Part shown: in pieces, positions 21,045-28,645 of the stretch
Layout of the letters: each line of letters starts with the position of its first letter
How positions within the stretch are numbered: the stretch's first letter is position 1
Source of the DNA: a virus
Virus record (IMG/VR): IMGVR_UViG_3300018481_000002
Location: 87,199-147,685 of that record
Length of the DNA stretch: 60,487 bases
Direction: 5' to 3' (one strand)
Made by a program: the position numbers and the translations under genes
The notes under the pieces: model-generated
What the model was told of the DNA's origin: nothing
Database searches by the model: none
The model's input: only the letters and a program-made list of their open reading frames with translations

Positions 21045-21553
21045 GGCCGTTCGCGCCGAAGGGTGAGCAGCCTGAGTGGCGGATGCTCTACGACCTGGTT
21101 ACGGGTTCGGCTGTAGACACGGTGTTCCCGTACGACGACTTCGACCGGGCGCTTGGTCGGGACTTCCGGGAGAACCGGACCCCCCTGGCCCGTGTACAGA
21201 AGGAACTCCTGCGGGAGGACAAGCGGGTCCTGGTCAACGTACGCGGCGTCGGGTACCGGATCGCTCAGGCTCGGGAGCACGGCGAACTGGCTGTGGGTCA
21301 GCGGCAGCGTGCCCGTCGTGCCGTGGACAAGGGTGTTCAGATCGTTGCTGGCGCTGACCAGTCCTCTCTGACCCCGAAGGAACGGCAGCGGCTGACGGAG
21401 ATCGAGGTCAACCTGCGTGCTCAGGCGAACATGCTTCGCCGGACTGAGGCTCGGGTGGCCGTTTTGGAGAAGTCCGCGAAGCATTCGGACGACCGTCTGG
21501 ACATGCTGCTGGCTGAACTGAAGCGGAAGGGCTTGGTCGAGACGATCGACTAA
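21041..21553 (+). CDS. Winged-helix protein with coiled coil
   Basis: 170 residues from GTG 21041. Residues about 12-75 look like a winged helix (WRMLYDLVTGSAVDTVFPYD, DFDRALGRDFRENRTPLARV, then a wing with VNVRGVGYRIAQAREH), and residues 105-165 are a coiled coil (LTEIEVNLRAQANMLRRTEA). Similar proteins occur in many actinophages. DNA binding is likely; it is co-translated with the RAMP-like gene. Confidence 0.7.
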   Translation: MRPFAPKGEQPEWRMLYDLVTGSAVDTVFPYDDFDRALGRDFRENRTPLARVQKELLREDKRVLVNVRGVGYRIAQAREHGELAVGQRQRARRAVDKGVQIVAGADQSSLTPKERQRLTEIEVNLRAQANMLRRTEARVAVLEKSAKHSDDRLDMLLAELKRKGLVETID

Positions 21554-21562
21554 CCTGAGACC

Positions 21563-21656
21563 GAGGGTCTGTGCCCACGGCAGTAGACGGAACCCGAGCT
21601 TGCTACGGTCTTGCTCGGTGTCCGCTGCCGGGGGGCTCACGTGGGCACAGACCCTC
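21563..21656 (+). ncRNA. Long hairpin RNA candidate
   Basis: GAGGGTCTGTGCCCACG pairs perfectly with CGTGGGCACAGACCCTC (17 bp). Inside, GCAG and CGGA pair with TCCG and CTGC around a small bulge, and CCGAGC pairs with GCTCGG near the tip. The stem closes four bases before the tRNA-like RNA at 21661. A U tract is lacking, so it is not a simple terminator. A linked ncRNA or a processing structure is more likely. Confidence 0.6.
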
Positions 21657-21660
21657 ACTC

Positions 21661-21739
21661 GGGGCAGGATGGGTTCGACAGCGACGTAAGTCCGCATGCG
21701 GGACGCCGCTGGACCAGGGTTCGACTCCCTGCTGCTCCA
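21661..21739 (+). ncRNA. tmRNA-like tRNA domain without message domain
   Basis: Seven-pair acceptor GGGGCAG/CTGCTCC with one G-U pair; T arm CAGGG-TTCGACT-CCCTG; a 5' side reading GGATGGGTTCGACAGCG that matches the tmRNA D-loop consensus; and, in place of D and anticodon arms, a helix CAGCGACGT/ACGCCGCTG (one mismatch) like tmRNA P2, capped by CCGCATGCGG. Both tmRNA ends are present within 79 bases, so there is no tag ORF or pseudoknot. CCA is not encoded. A Y-RNA-type tRNA mimic is an alternative. Confidence 0.6.
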
Positions 21740-21895
21740 CGGGAGGAGATGCCCGAGAAGGAACCTGGTGTCCAGTCTGGGTCGCTCCCACGCTGAAACA
21801 CGCTGAACCAGGATCCATCCAGAGGGAAAGGCGCAGGTTCTAGACTCCCTGTGCTGGATACGCTGGGGGTCTACTGGCCAGCTCTCCTCTCTCCT
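21740..21895 (+). other. Structured spacer between RNAs
   Basis: No gene is supported. CCTGGT/ACCAGG encloses a 30-40 base loop, and ATCCA/TGGAT encloses GCAGG-TTCTAGA-CTCCCTG, which echoes a T arm. It may hold a further decayed RNA or be only a precursor spacer of tRNA-Lys. Confidence 0.4.
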
Positions 21896-21968
21896 GCGCC
21901 TTTAGCTCAATTGGTAGAGCAGCTGGCTCTTAACCAGCGTGTTCGGGGTTCGAGTCCCCGAAGGCGTA
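21896..21968 (+). tRNA. tRNA-Lys (CTT anticodon)
   Basis: Acceptor GCGCCTT/AAGGCGT (G1-U72), D arm GCTC/GAGC, anticodon stem GCTGG-CTCTTAA-CCAGC, T arm CGGGG-TTCGAGT-CCCCG, discriminator A; CCA is not encoded. AAG is the favoured Lys codon in this genome, which fits a supporting role in translation. Confidence 0.95.
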
Positions 21969-21969
21969 C

Positions 21970-22104
21970 GTGAACGAAATCCAGAAGTTTTGGCATCGAT
22001 GGTTCGGGATCGGATGGCCCGACCCTGAGGACATCCACGCCTTGGAACGTGACCTAAGATCCGTTGCCTGGCCAGAAGACGACGACCAGAGGCCCACCGA
22101 CTGA
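21970..22104 (+). CDS. 44-residue protein starting at the tRNA end
   Basis: GTG 21970 begins two bases after tRNA-Lys, and the only ribosome-site-like sequence (GAAGG) is the 3' acceptor strand of that tRNA. The peptide is Trp-rich and acidic at the end (FWHRWFGIGWPDPEDIHALE, then PEDDDQRPTD). Not recognised. It may be expressed only from unprocessed precursor, or may not be translated at all. Confidence 0.45.
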   Translation: MNEIQKFWHRWFGIGWPDPEDIHALERDLRSVAWPEDDDQRPTD

Positions 22105-22116
22105 ACGGAGTCACTC

Positions 22117-22524
22117 ATGGGCTCCGTACTTGTATCCAGCACTTGTCACTACTGCGGGGACAAGGCCACCACTGACGACCACGTGGTTCCCCGGTCCCTG
22201 CTGCCCAAGCCCCAGTCCCTCCTGCCGTACTGGTTCCGCGCCATGAACGTAGTCCCGGCCTGCGCCCCCTGTAACGGTGCCAAGGCCAACCACCGCTCCG
22301 ACTGCCACTGCACCCAGTGCGTACGCGCCTGGGGCTCCGCTGCCGCGCTCTACGGCATCGTTGAGCCTGAGCCGGTGTCCGTGTTGGAACTGCGCCGCGA
22401 ACTGGTCCGTGTGCAGAACCGCAACCGCAAGCGGCAGCGAAACAACGAGAGCAGACGAAGGCGTGTGCGCGAGGAATACAAGAGACGGTTCGGGTCCTAC
22501 CCGCCCTCTCGCGCGCGCCAGTAG
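22117..22524 (+). CDS. HNH endonuclease
   Basis: 135 residues. CHYCG starts a zinc pair completed by CAPC; the catalytic core is DDHVVPRSL ... NVVPACAPCNGAKANHR, the standard HNH pattern. A second CHCTQC follows, and the C-terminus is strongly basic (NRNRKRQRNNESRRRRVREE). HNH proteins act in packaging or as homing enzymes. Here it lies between two tRNAs, away from the terminase, which favours a mobile or homing role. The last ten bases overlap tRNA-Arg. Confidence 0.85.
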   Translation: MGSVLVSSTCHYCGDKATTDDHVVPRSLLPKPQSLLPYWFRAMNVVPACAPCNGAKANHRSDCHCTQCVRAWGSAAALYGIVEPEPVSVLELRRELVRVQNRNRKRQRNNESRRRRVREEYKRRFGSYPPSRARQ

Positions 22525-22587
22525 CTCAGCGGACAGAGCAACCGCCTTCTAAGCGGATGGTCGCGGGTTCAATCCCCGCCTGGCGTA
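22515..22587 (+). tRNA. tRNA-Arg (TCT anticodon)
   Basis: Acceptor GCGCCAG/CTGGCGT, D arm GCTC/GAGC, anticodon arm ACCGC-CTTCTAA-GCGGA with an unpaired first position, T arm GCGGG-TTCAATC-CCCGC, discriminator A, no CCA encoded. It reads AGA, a rare codon in GC-rich hosts. It overlaps the HNH stop on one side and the leftward gene on the other. Confidence 0.93.
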
Positions 22588-22793
22588 CCTCCGGGCTCGA
22601 TCATCACAGACTCCCAACGACCTGCCTTGATCAGCCCTACCCGTCGCTTGCGGATCTCTCCCTCTTCGTTCTCGTACTCCTCTGTGAGCACGATGTTGCC
22701 GTCCTCGTCTTCGCGCCAACCATCGGCCTCACCGAAGACGTCGATGGCCCCTTCGCTCAGATCGTTCGCTGTGTAGCGCACCCGGACTCCCAT
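22569..22793 (-). CDS. Small leftward protein overlapping tRNA-Arg
   Basis: 74 residues from ATG 22793 on the minus strand. Composition is protein-like (YTANDLSEGAIDVFGEADGW, IVLTEEYENEEGEIRKRRVG), with no known domain. The last 19 bases are antisense to the 3' end of tRNA-Arg. GCCGATAC, close to the WhiG-type -10 sequence GCCGATAA, lies seven bases before the start, but no good -35 is present. Confidence 0.55.
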   Translation of the reverse strand: MGVRVRYTANDLSEGAIDVFGEADGWREDEDGNIVLTEEYENEEGEIRKRRVGLIKAGRWESVMIEPGGTPGGD

Positions 22794-22859
22794 GCCCGAG
22801 GTATCGGCGATTCATTCAGACGGATGTTGGAACCGAAGTTCTCCTGGAACAGGAAAAGT

Positions 22860-22885
22860 ACGTGCACACCTTCCCCGGTGCACGT
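22860..22885 (+). promoter_or_regulatory. Leader hairpin before the connector genes
   Basis: ACGTGCAC pairs with GTGCACGT across ten bases, 30 bases before ATG 22915. No T tract follows. It may be an operator or a leader structure. A dispersed motif copy (minus strand) lies at 22816. Confidence 0.45.
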
Positions 22886-22914
22886 CAGGGATACGCCAGG
22901 AACAGGAGCAGGAA

Positions 22915-23502
22915 ATGTCTGGATCGATCACCCAGGAAGACAGGGACTTTGTCGAGACCTGGGAGCACATCTCCCCCCAGCAGTGGGGGATCATCCGCTT
23001 CGATGCCCGTGGAGACGAGCGTCCAGAAGTGATCAGTGGTCGTCAGACCTTCAAGATCACCTCGGAGGAGCGCATCGTCACGCAGGACCGGATCCGGCAG
23101 TCTGTGAACGACCCCTTCTTGAACGGGTCGTTCCGACCGGTTGTGGTGCCTGACTCGGTCACCGTGGAGTCCAACCCGAACGCTCTCTCCGATGAGGAGA
23201 TCGTCAGGATCCTCACTGCCAGCGATGTCGCCTGGGAGCAGTGGATGGACACCATCGACTCGGTCGCGACGGTACGCCGGATGATCGACCTCGCTGACGA
23301 CAACGACGACGTGTCAACGAAGCGGTATCGAGAGCTTGAGCGGAAGCTGGAAGCTGTCCGTGGCCGTGTGCAGATCTCCACCAACGACCCGGCGTTGAAG
23401 AGTTTCCTCAGCGACCGCCCGTCGTTGCAGGAGAACAACGCCACGGCTAGCGGCGGAGCGAACCCCCGCCGTCGTGGTGGTCTGTCGTCGGACTACCGCT
23501 GA
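22915..23502 (+). CDS. Head-to-tail region protein
   Basis: 195 residues from ATG 22915 after CAGGAGCAGG. A mixed N-terminal half (WGIIRFDARGDERPEVISG) and a helical C-terminal half (MIDLADDNDDVSTKRYRELE), ending in a Gly/Arg-rich tail (GGANPRRRGGLSSDYR). No exact family is recognised. First gene of the connector unit; a structural role is inferred from place. Confidence 0.6.
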   Translation: MSGSITQEDRDFVETWEHISPQQWGIIRFDARGDERPEVISGRQTFKITSEERIVTQDRIRQSVNDPFLNGSFRPVVVPDSVTVESNPNALSDEEIVRILTASDVAWEQWMDTIDSVATVRRMIDLADDNDDVSTKRYRELERKLEAVRGRVQISTNDPALKSFLSDRPSLQENNATASGGANPRRRGGLSSDYR

Positions 23503-23556
23503 GCGAATCGAGGCGTGCCTCCCGCCGATGCCTACTTGACCCGAGGAGGAAAACAG

Positions 23557-24069
23557 ATGGCCGTCGAACTGTCTGACGATCAGTACATCCTTTCCCTGAA
23601 GAGGGAAGTAACCCCTCTTGGGTCTACTTTGTATGGCGCGGTTGCTGACGACGACTGGGTCGGGTACCTGACTGACGCGTTCTGGGAGGCGCGCCTCGAT
23701 GGCTTCATGGAGAACTACTCTGCTGACGAAGATGGCACGATTGAGAGTACGGATGGCGGCTCTGATTTGGACCGCAAGTACGTCGCACTCATCGTCCTCT
23801 ACGCAGGAATCAGGGTCCTCCGAAACCAGATCCTGAACATGAACACCGGCTTCCGTGCGAAGGCTGGGCCGGTGGAGTTCGAGCAGGAGAACTCGGCAAC
23901 GATGCTGGCTGAGATGTTGAAGCAGCTTCGTCTGATGAAGGACCGGCTCCTGGAGGAGTTGGAAGATGCTGAGGCTGGCACCAGCACTCTCGCTCTGGAC
24001 GCGTTGAGTACGCGCATCCTGTACCCGGCGTCGTACTGGGGTTCGCCCGAACTCACTGCGGGGTGGTAA
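23557..24069 (+). CDS. Head-to-tail adaptor candidate
   Basis: 170 residues from ATG 23557 after GAGGAGG. Mainly helical with a central acidic stretch (ENYSADEDGTIESTDGG) and long helices (LIVLYAGIRVLRNQILNMN, AEMLKQLRLMKDRLLEELED), matching the all-helical build of gp15/gp6-type adaptors that sit on the portal. It is followed by a stopper-like beta protein, as expected. Confidence 0.65.
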   Translation: MAVELSDDQYILSLKREVTPLGSTLYGAVADDDWVGYLTDAFWEARLDGFMENYSADEDGTIESTDGGSDLDRKYVALIVLYAGIRVLRNQILNMNTGFRAKAGPVEFEQENSATMLAEMLKQLRLMKDRLLEELEDAEAGTSTLALDALSTRILYPASYWGSPELTAGW

Positions 24070-24072
24070 CGC

Positions 24073-24561
24073 ATGGCCGAGCCGAACCCGAGCCTTGGCT
24101 ACAGCGTCGCCTTCGATGGTGACGGCTTCCGGAACGCGATCCGCTTCGCCATGCAGATGGGTCTGAACCCGGATCCTGACAGGCGTCCGATCTTCATCAT
24201 GAAGAGCACTGGGCGTACCTACTGGAAGAACAACGTGCAGCTGATGACAGCTCCACGTGTGGATAGAGACGGGCGACCCTTCGACCCGGATGTCGAGGTT
24301 CGCAAGGAAGAAGATCAGCAGATCTCGGTGGACTGTGCCATCGAGATCGAACGAGCAGAGGCCGAGGAGTTGCCGGTAGGCACGTTCAGGCCAACTCGAC
24401 TCGTGGCGACCCTCCTTGACCAGCAGTACGTGTTGGTCAAGGACTGCCGCGAGCTGATCTACAACGGTGACCGTTACCTCTACGCCTATGAGCCGGAGAG
24501 CAACGGTCTGTTCGACGTGGGGGTCTACACAATGGTCTTCTACGTCAAGGAAGAGACCTGA
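24073..24561 (+). CDS. Head-to-tail stopper candidate
   Basis: 162 residues, three bases after the adaptor. Beta-rich (YSVAFDGDGFRNAIRFAM, QISVDCAIEIERAEAEELP, TMVFYVKEET) with a central segment about a flexible loop, in line with stopper proteins that close the channel after packaging. Family assignment rests on order and secondary structure. Confidence 0.6.
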   Translation: MAEPNPSLGYSVAFDGDGFRNAIRFAMQMGLNPDPDRRPIFIMKSTGRTYWKNNVQLMTAPRVDRDGRPFDPDVEVRKEEDQQISVDCAIEIERAEAEELPVGTFRPTRLVATLLDQQYVLVKDCRELIYNGDRYLYAYEPESNGLFDVGVYTMVFYVKEET

Positions 24562-24562
24562 G

Positions 24563-25111
24563 ATGGTGATGTTGAGCCAGAACAAGTGGGGCTGTATCAC
24601 GAACGCCGACTCCAACATGCTGCGTTGGTGGACCATCGGCCCGGTGCAGCTTCAGCTTCGTACGGGCCCGGCTGGGTTCGTCTTGGCGCATCAGGCGTTG
24701 TGGTTCCACGAGGAGATCGAGCGCCTGTGGCCGCAGATGATGCCGGATCACGACGACCACGGCTGGGGGCAGCGGTACATCGGCAGCACGAACGTTCCCA
24801 GCAACCACTGGTCAGCGACCGCCATGGATTTGAACGCCCGTCTGCATCCTCAGGGCCAGGAGCCAGAGGATGCCTTCACGTCCAAGCAGGTCAAGTGGAT
24901 CCGCACGCGCATGGAGACCAAGTACGACGGGATCATGAAGTGGGGTGGGGACTTCACCACGACTCCTGACCCGATGCACTACGAGTTGCGGGACAAGACT
25001 GACTACCCGGCGAGCAAGGTCCGCGAGGTTGCTCTTGAGTGTGTGCAGACGCCTGTCGGAAAGCGGCTGATCAAGCAGCAGTCCAAGCCTGTGTTGTGGG
25101 AGAAGTGGTGA
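24563..25111 (+). CDS. M15-family peptidase (endolysin or virion lysin)
   Basis: 182 residues from ATG 24563, overlapping region just after the stopper gene. SNHWSATAMDLNA carries the first metal-binding His and Asp, and DPMHYEL the second His, the standard M15/VanY-type zinc site; a Trp-rich N-terminus precedes. These enzymes cut peptidoglycan peptide stems. There is no signal peptide or wall-binding domain. Its place among connector genes, far from the holin-like genes at 54 kb, is unusual and also fits a virion-carried lysin. Confidence 0.85.
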   Translation: MVMLSQNKWGCITNADSNMLRWWTIGPVQLQLRTGPAGFVLAHQALWFHEEIERLWPQMMPDHDDHGWGQRYIGSTNVPSNHWSATAMDLNARLHPQGQEPEDAFTSKQVKWIRTRMETKYDGIMKWGGDFTTTPDPMHYELRDKTDYPASKVREVALECVQTPVGKRLIKQQSKPVLWEKW

Positions 25112-25115
25112 AGAA

Positions 25116-25757
25116 GTGACCTACGTTCGTCACCGCGACCGCATGGTCCAGGAGTCCGTCTTCGATGACCTCCGGAACACGCTGATCGCCTGCCGGTGGA
25201 TGTCTGGGACAACCAGCCGTGAAGTGATCGACCCCTACGACGTGGGTGGTGGATGGCAGATCGTCACCACCACCAGCTCCGAGGTGCTGCGCCTACTCGG
25301 TACTCGCGAGGATGGCACCACCCTGGCTGAGGTGGTTTTGATCGACTACTTCCCCGAGACCAGCGGCAACACCGACGAAGCTGGCGGTAGCCGTAAGACA
25401 GAACTGAACACGCTCGCTGTTGATACGGGCGTACCGGGTGACGCGGTCCCCATCGAACTGGGTTCCAACCTGGTGGAGCAGCCCTACACGTTCTCCTTCG
25501 CCCTGTACGCCGCCTCCGATGCTGTGGCGTTGGCCCTGATGAACGACCTCAGGGACCGGTATTCGGGGAAGCTGGTCAGCGACGACAACCTGAACTTGCT
25601 GAACTTCAACGACCCCTCCTTCGATGCGGACACTCCACCGGTCTACCGGATGGAGATCGATGCGTTCAGGTACGCCAGGAACGCCGAGATGGCTACGCCG
25701 TGGGATGTGAACCTCTACTTCGCTGAGCTTGAGCTCATGGATGTGGTTGACCCCTGA
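25116..25757 (+). CDS. Tail terminator protein candidate
   Basis: 213 residues from GTG 25116. Alternating strands and helices (FDDLRNTLIACRWMSGTT, GGWQIVTTTSSEVLRLLGT, PYTFSFALYAASDAVALALM, VYRMEIDAFRYARN) fit the tail-terminator fold. It lies between stopper and major tail protein, interrupted by two small genes. The role is to cap the tail tube at the head side. Confidence 0.6.
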   Translation: MTYVRHRDRMVQESVFDDLRNTLIACRWMSGTTSREVIDPYDVGGGWQIVTTTSSEVLRLLGTREDGTTLAEVVLIDYFPETSGNTDEAGGSRKTELNTLAVDTGVPGDAVPIELGSNLVEQPYTFSFALYAASDAVALALMNDLRDRYSGKLVSDDNLNLLNFNDPSFDADTPPVYRMEIDAFRYARNAEMATPWDVNLYFAELELMDVVDP

Positions 25758-25954
25758 TGTGGGAGTGGTTGGAGGAGTTCAGATCGGAGGGGCCGCTGTG
25801 GCCCTTTCTGCTGTTCCCGCTGGCCGTGGTCCTCTTCAGGATCGCTCGGTGGCTTGAACTGCCCGACTCTGTCCCCGACACCCTCCTAGGAACTGGAACT
25901 GTGGAGGATGTTCATGAGCGTGCCAGTAAGGGATTTCCTGAAGCGTCGGCGTGA
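25757..25954 (+). CDS. Small single-helix membrane protein
   Basis: 65 residues, start overlapping the previous stop (TGATG). One hydrophobic helix (LWPFLLFPLAVVLFRIARWL) with acidic N-terminus and polar C-terminus. An insertion of a membrane protein in the connector set next to an M15 peptidase might relate to lysis, but this is inference. Confidence 0.6.
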   Translation: MWEWLEEFRSEGPLWPFLLFPLAVVLFRIARWLELPDSVPDTLLGTGTVEDVHERASKGFPEASA

Positions 25955-26186
25955 CCGAGTTGTGGGATCCATTTTGGGGTACGCGGAACGTGAGATTTTC
26001 AAAGATCTTTCCGCTGAGCAGCGTGAGGGGCTGCGTCAGGCGGTCATCGAGGCAGTGAACGGTTACCACGACTCTGTACTGGACCTGGTGAAGGCTGAAG
26101 ACAGCACGCGTAACGATCGGGTTGTTGAGCTTCTGGAGGATCTTCACTCCAAGATGCGCAGCGGCCAGCGTGTCGCGAATTTCTGA
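25914..26186 (+). CDS. Small helical protein
   Basis: 90 residues from ATG 25914, seven bases after GGAGG, overlapping the membrane protein by 41 bases. Strongly helical (VRDFLKRRRDRVVGSILGYA, AEREIFKDLSAEQREGL, NDRVVELLEDLHSKMRSGQ). Not recognised. Basic N-terminus could bind nucleic acid. Confidence 0.6.
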   Translation: MSVPVRDFLKRRRDRVVGSILGYAEREIFKDLSAEQREGLRQAVIEAVNGYHDSVLDLVKAEDSTRNDRVVELLEDLHSKMRSGQRVANF

Positions 26187-26252
26187 CGGATGTTCATTCC
26201 GTTGTTCGTCTATCCGATGACCAGCCATGAAGGGTGGTGAAGAGCGTTGAAG

Positions 26253-26924
26253 ATGACAGTTGTGATCCGGCCAGGGAAGAACGATTCCCTCGGACGCGAC
26301 ATGCACCGACGCGTTGCCGCCTTCACTGCTCAGGTCGAGACGGCGCGGAACACGTCCGCGCAGATCGCCACCCAGTCCTCTCTGAGCTACATCAAGCGCA
26401 AGCGCCCAGTTGCTCCCCCGCGCCTGGGCCGCAACCAGGAACACATCAAGGACGTCATCAAGTGGCGACCAGTTCCGTCGCTCCCCTCTGGTGTGGGTCT
26501 GAACGTGACCGAACTGAACAACCGTGCCAAGCACTGGATCATCCAGGAGATCGGCACCGGTAGCCGGGCCACCGTAAAGGTGGCTGGCCGTCCAAACCCC
26601 AAGGGCCGTCCGACCGTGGGGTCTGCGTACGTGAAGACCGTGAAGTCCCAGGTGGGACGTCGGGTCAGCAACGCGCTGGTGTTCGCCACCGGCCCTGGTG
26701 GCAAGTGGGTGAAGCCCAAGAAGGGTGCCACCAACCAGCAGCTGTACCTGCGGTCCAACATCAAGAAGGTTCCGTACACCAACAACCGAAGTCAGCCCGG
26801 CATCATCATCGGCAAAGAGATCGATGGCCAGCACTTCGTCAGGCTTGGTGGACACACAGGCTTCCGTGAGTACCGAAGGTCGGTCTACGCGGCAGCGCGG
26901 CAGCAGTTCCGGAGGAACAGGTGA
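26253..26924 (+). CDS. Basic protein before the major tail protein
   Basis: 223 residues from ATG 26253 (TTG 26247 possible). Very basic (YIKRKRPVAPPRLGRNQEHI, VKVAGRPNPKGRPTVGSAY) with a C-terminal GIIIGKEIDGQHFVRLGG. It holds the slot of a tail-completion or neck protein, and the basic character suits tube or DNA contact. A seven-codon ORF (ATG 26227) ends at the TTG and may couple translation. Not recognised by family. Confidence 0.55.
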   Translation: MTVVIRPGKNDSLGRDMHRRVAAFTAQVETARNTSAQIATQSSLSYIKRKRPVAPPRLGRNQEHIKDVIKWRPVPSLPSGVGLNVTELNNRAKHWIIQEIGTGSRATVKVAGRPNPKGRPTVGSAYVKTVKSQVGRRVSNALVFATGPGGKWVKPKKGATNQQLYLRSNIKKVPYTNNRSQPGIIIGKEIDGQHFVRLGGHTGFREYRRSVYAAARQQFRRNR

Positions 26925-26995
26925 GGGACTTGTTCCAAGGAGCGTGCGTCGTGAGTACATGCCCATGCCTAGAAGAATGGAGGTGAGATAGGCAC

Positions 26996-28528
26996 ATGGC
27001 GATCAAGGCAGGACAGATCCTGCACGTGATGAACCAGTTCGTCGTCGACCGCATTCAGACGGCAGGCCCCGGCGACCTGAACATCCCGCAGGAGAAGGTC
27101 TACGAGCTGGGTAACTACCAGTCGGTGGGCATCGTTCGCGACGTTCCGGACCTGTCTTTCAACCTTGAGTGTCTCGACGTAGACACTGAGGTTGAGGCGC
27201 TGCTCGTTGGCCGGACGGATCCCTACGGGGACACGACCAGCACGAAGTACGAGCTGGCCCTGAACAAGGCCGTCGACATCGTCAGCCCGTGGAAGACGCC
27301 CTATGGGGAGTTCGCTGCGGTCAACGGTGTGGCTGTCCCGGGCCTGGCCCTGGAGAGCGCGTCCTACCGTTACGGGCTTCAGGAGAATGCGGGAGAGACC
27401 TTCACCCTCAACGGTGACGCGATCTACTACACCCCTGGACACCCGTGGCAGGACGTTTTTGTCGGCGACGGTTCGACTGTCGCTTACGCGTTCGACAACG
27501 GTCCGGCGCTTCTGTACTCCGAGGGTGGCACGAGCTTCTACGCTCTGTCGGTCTCGGTGAATGGTGTGCGTTTGACTCAGATCCCGCGTGCGGACTTGGC
27601 GGCTGCGACTACGGCTGGTGACACTGAGGTGTACGCACCGCAGACCACGGCTACCGCTGGTATCGAGTTTGCGATTGCTCCGGCTCTCAACGCGGTCATC
27701 AGCGTTGTCTACGCTTCGGCGGTCGACGGTGACTACCCGCAGACTGGGGTTACTCCGTACGGCACGGGTACTGGCCACCTCACTCACCAGAGTGTGGCGG
27801 TCAAGCCTGCGGCTATCCGGGGTAAGGACATCGACGTCTACTTTGCGACGTTGAGTGCTGTTGGTGGCGGTGTCACCAACAAGGCGCTGACGTCCAACGT
27901 GGCGACGATCACCACTTCGACTTCGCACGGTCTCACGACTGGCGACCTGGTTGTGGTGGCCATCGGTGACGCGGTGTTTGACGGCACCTACACGGTGGCT
28001 TCGACGCCGACCGGTACCACGTTCACTTACGCCAGGACCAACGCGAATGTCACTTCGACGGCTGCGACTGGTACTGCGAGTGAGTCGATCGAATCTCGTT
28101 GGCCCGACGTTCAGTCGGCCACCGTCGAGTGGCGGGTCACCCTGGAGGAGGACTACGAGTTCGGTAACGCTCGCGCGGTCTCGCGTGAGGCGACCGATGT
28201 TCCGGCTGTGACCGGGTCCATCGAGATCCGTCCTCGGTCCGTGGAGGCGTTCTTCGCGCGTCTGCGGCAGATCACGGGTGTTGCTGCTGGCCAGGTCATC
28301 GGCCCGCAGTCCTCGGTTGTTGGTGCCCTTCGTATCGAGCTCCGCAACCCGGAGTCCGGTGGTTCCACCGCTGTCGCGGCTGGTACCGTGCTGAAGACGC
28401 ACTACATCCCGGATGCTCGCTTCACGATCCCTGGCTACTCTGGCCAGGTTCAGCAGAAGCTGAATGTTACGGTCAATTTTGAGTCTGACGGTGGCGTTCT
28501 GGAGGTCTTCAAGGGCCCCCGAGCCTGA
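26996..28528 (+). CDS. Major tail protein with inserted repeat-type domain
   Basis: 510 residues after GGAGGTGAG. Beta-rich tube protein (FVVDRIQTAGPGDLNIPQEK, VGIVRDVPDLSFNLECLDVD, SIEIRPRSVEAFFARLRQIT, LNVTVNFESDGGVLEVF). About residues 290-360 hold an inserted module (TSNVATITTSTSHGLTTGDL, FDGTYTVASTPTGTTFTYA) seen in many phage structural proteins, likely displayed on the tube surface. Length is large for a tube protein because of this insert. A terminator follows directly. Confidence 0.85.
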   Translation: MAIKAGQILHVMNQFVVDRIQTAGPGDLNIPQEKVYELGNYQSVGIVRDVPDLSFNLECLDVDTEVEALLVGRTDPYGDTTSTKYELALNKAVDIVSPWKTPYGEFAAVNGVAVPGLALESASYRYGLQENAGETFTLNGDAIYYTPGHPWQDVFVGDGSTVAYAFDNGPALLYSEGGTSFYALSVSVNGVRLTQIPRADLAAATTAGDTEVYAPQTTATAGIEFAIAPALNAVISVVYASAVDGDYPQTGVTPYGTGTGHLTHQSVAVKPAAIRGKDIDVYFATLSAVGGGVTNKALTSNVATITTSTSHGLTTGDLVVVAIGDAVFDGTYTVASTPTGTTFTYARTNANVTSTAATGTASESIESRWPDVQSATVEWRVTLEEDYEFGNARAVSREATDVPAVTGSIEIRPRSVEAFFARLRQITGVAAGQVIGPQSSVVGALRIELRNPESGGSTAVAAGTVLKTHYIPDARFTIPGYSGQVQQKLNVTVNFESDGGVLEVFKGPRA

Positions 28529-28535
28529 CCTAGTC

Positions 28536-28574
28536 AACCGAACCCCGTTCCTCGCTGAGGGACGGGGTTCGGTT
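28536..28574 (+). terminator. Terminator after major tail protein
   Basis: AACCGAACCCCGT pairs with ACGGGGTTCGGTT (13 bp), followed by CATTCC. Left border of the accessory unit. Confidence 0.9.
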
Positions 28575-28645
28575 CATTCCGGATGGTGTTACCTAATGTT
28601 GATGACGTGGATCTAATCTCAGGGTTGCGGTGTCGATCTCAGACC

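Noticed and set aside
21661-22000. Full-length tmRNA gene
   Set aside because: Both tRNA-domain ends lie within 79 bases, and no tag ORF, resume codon or pseudoknots are visible downstream before tRNA-Lys.
22557-23153. Rightward 198-codon frame after tRNA-Arg
   Set aside because: It begins inside the tRNA, overlaps the better-supported gene at 22915 in another frame and has no ribosome site.
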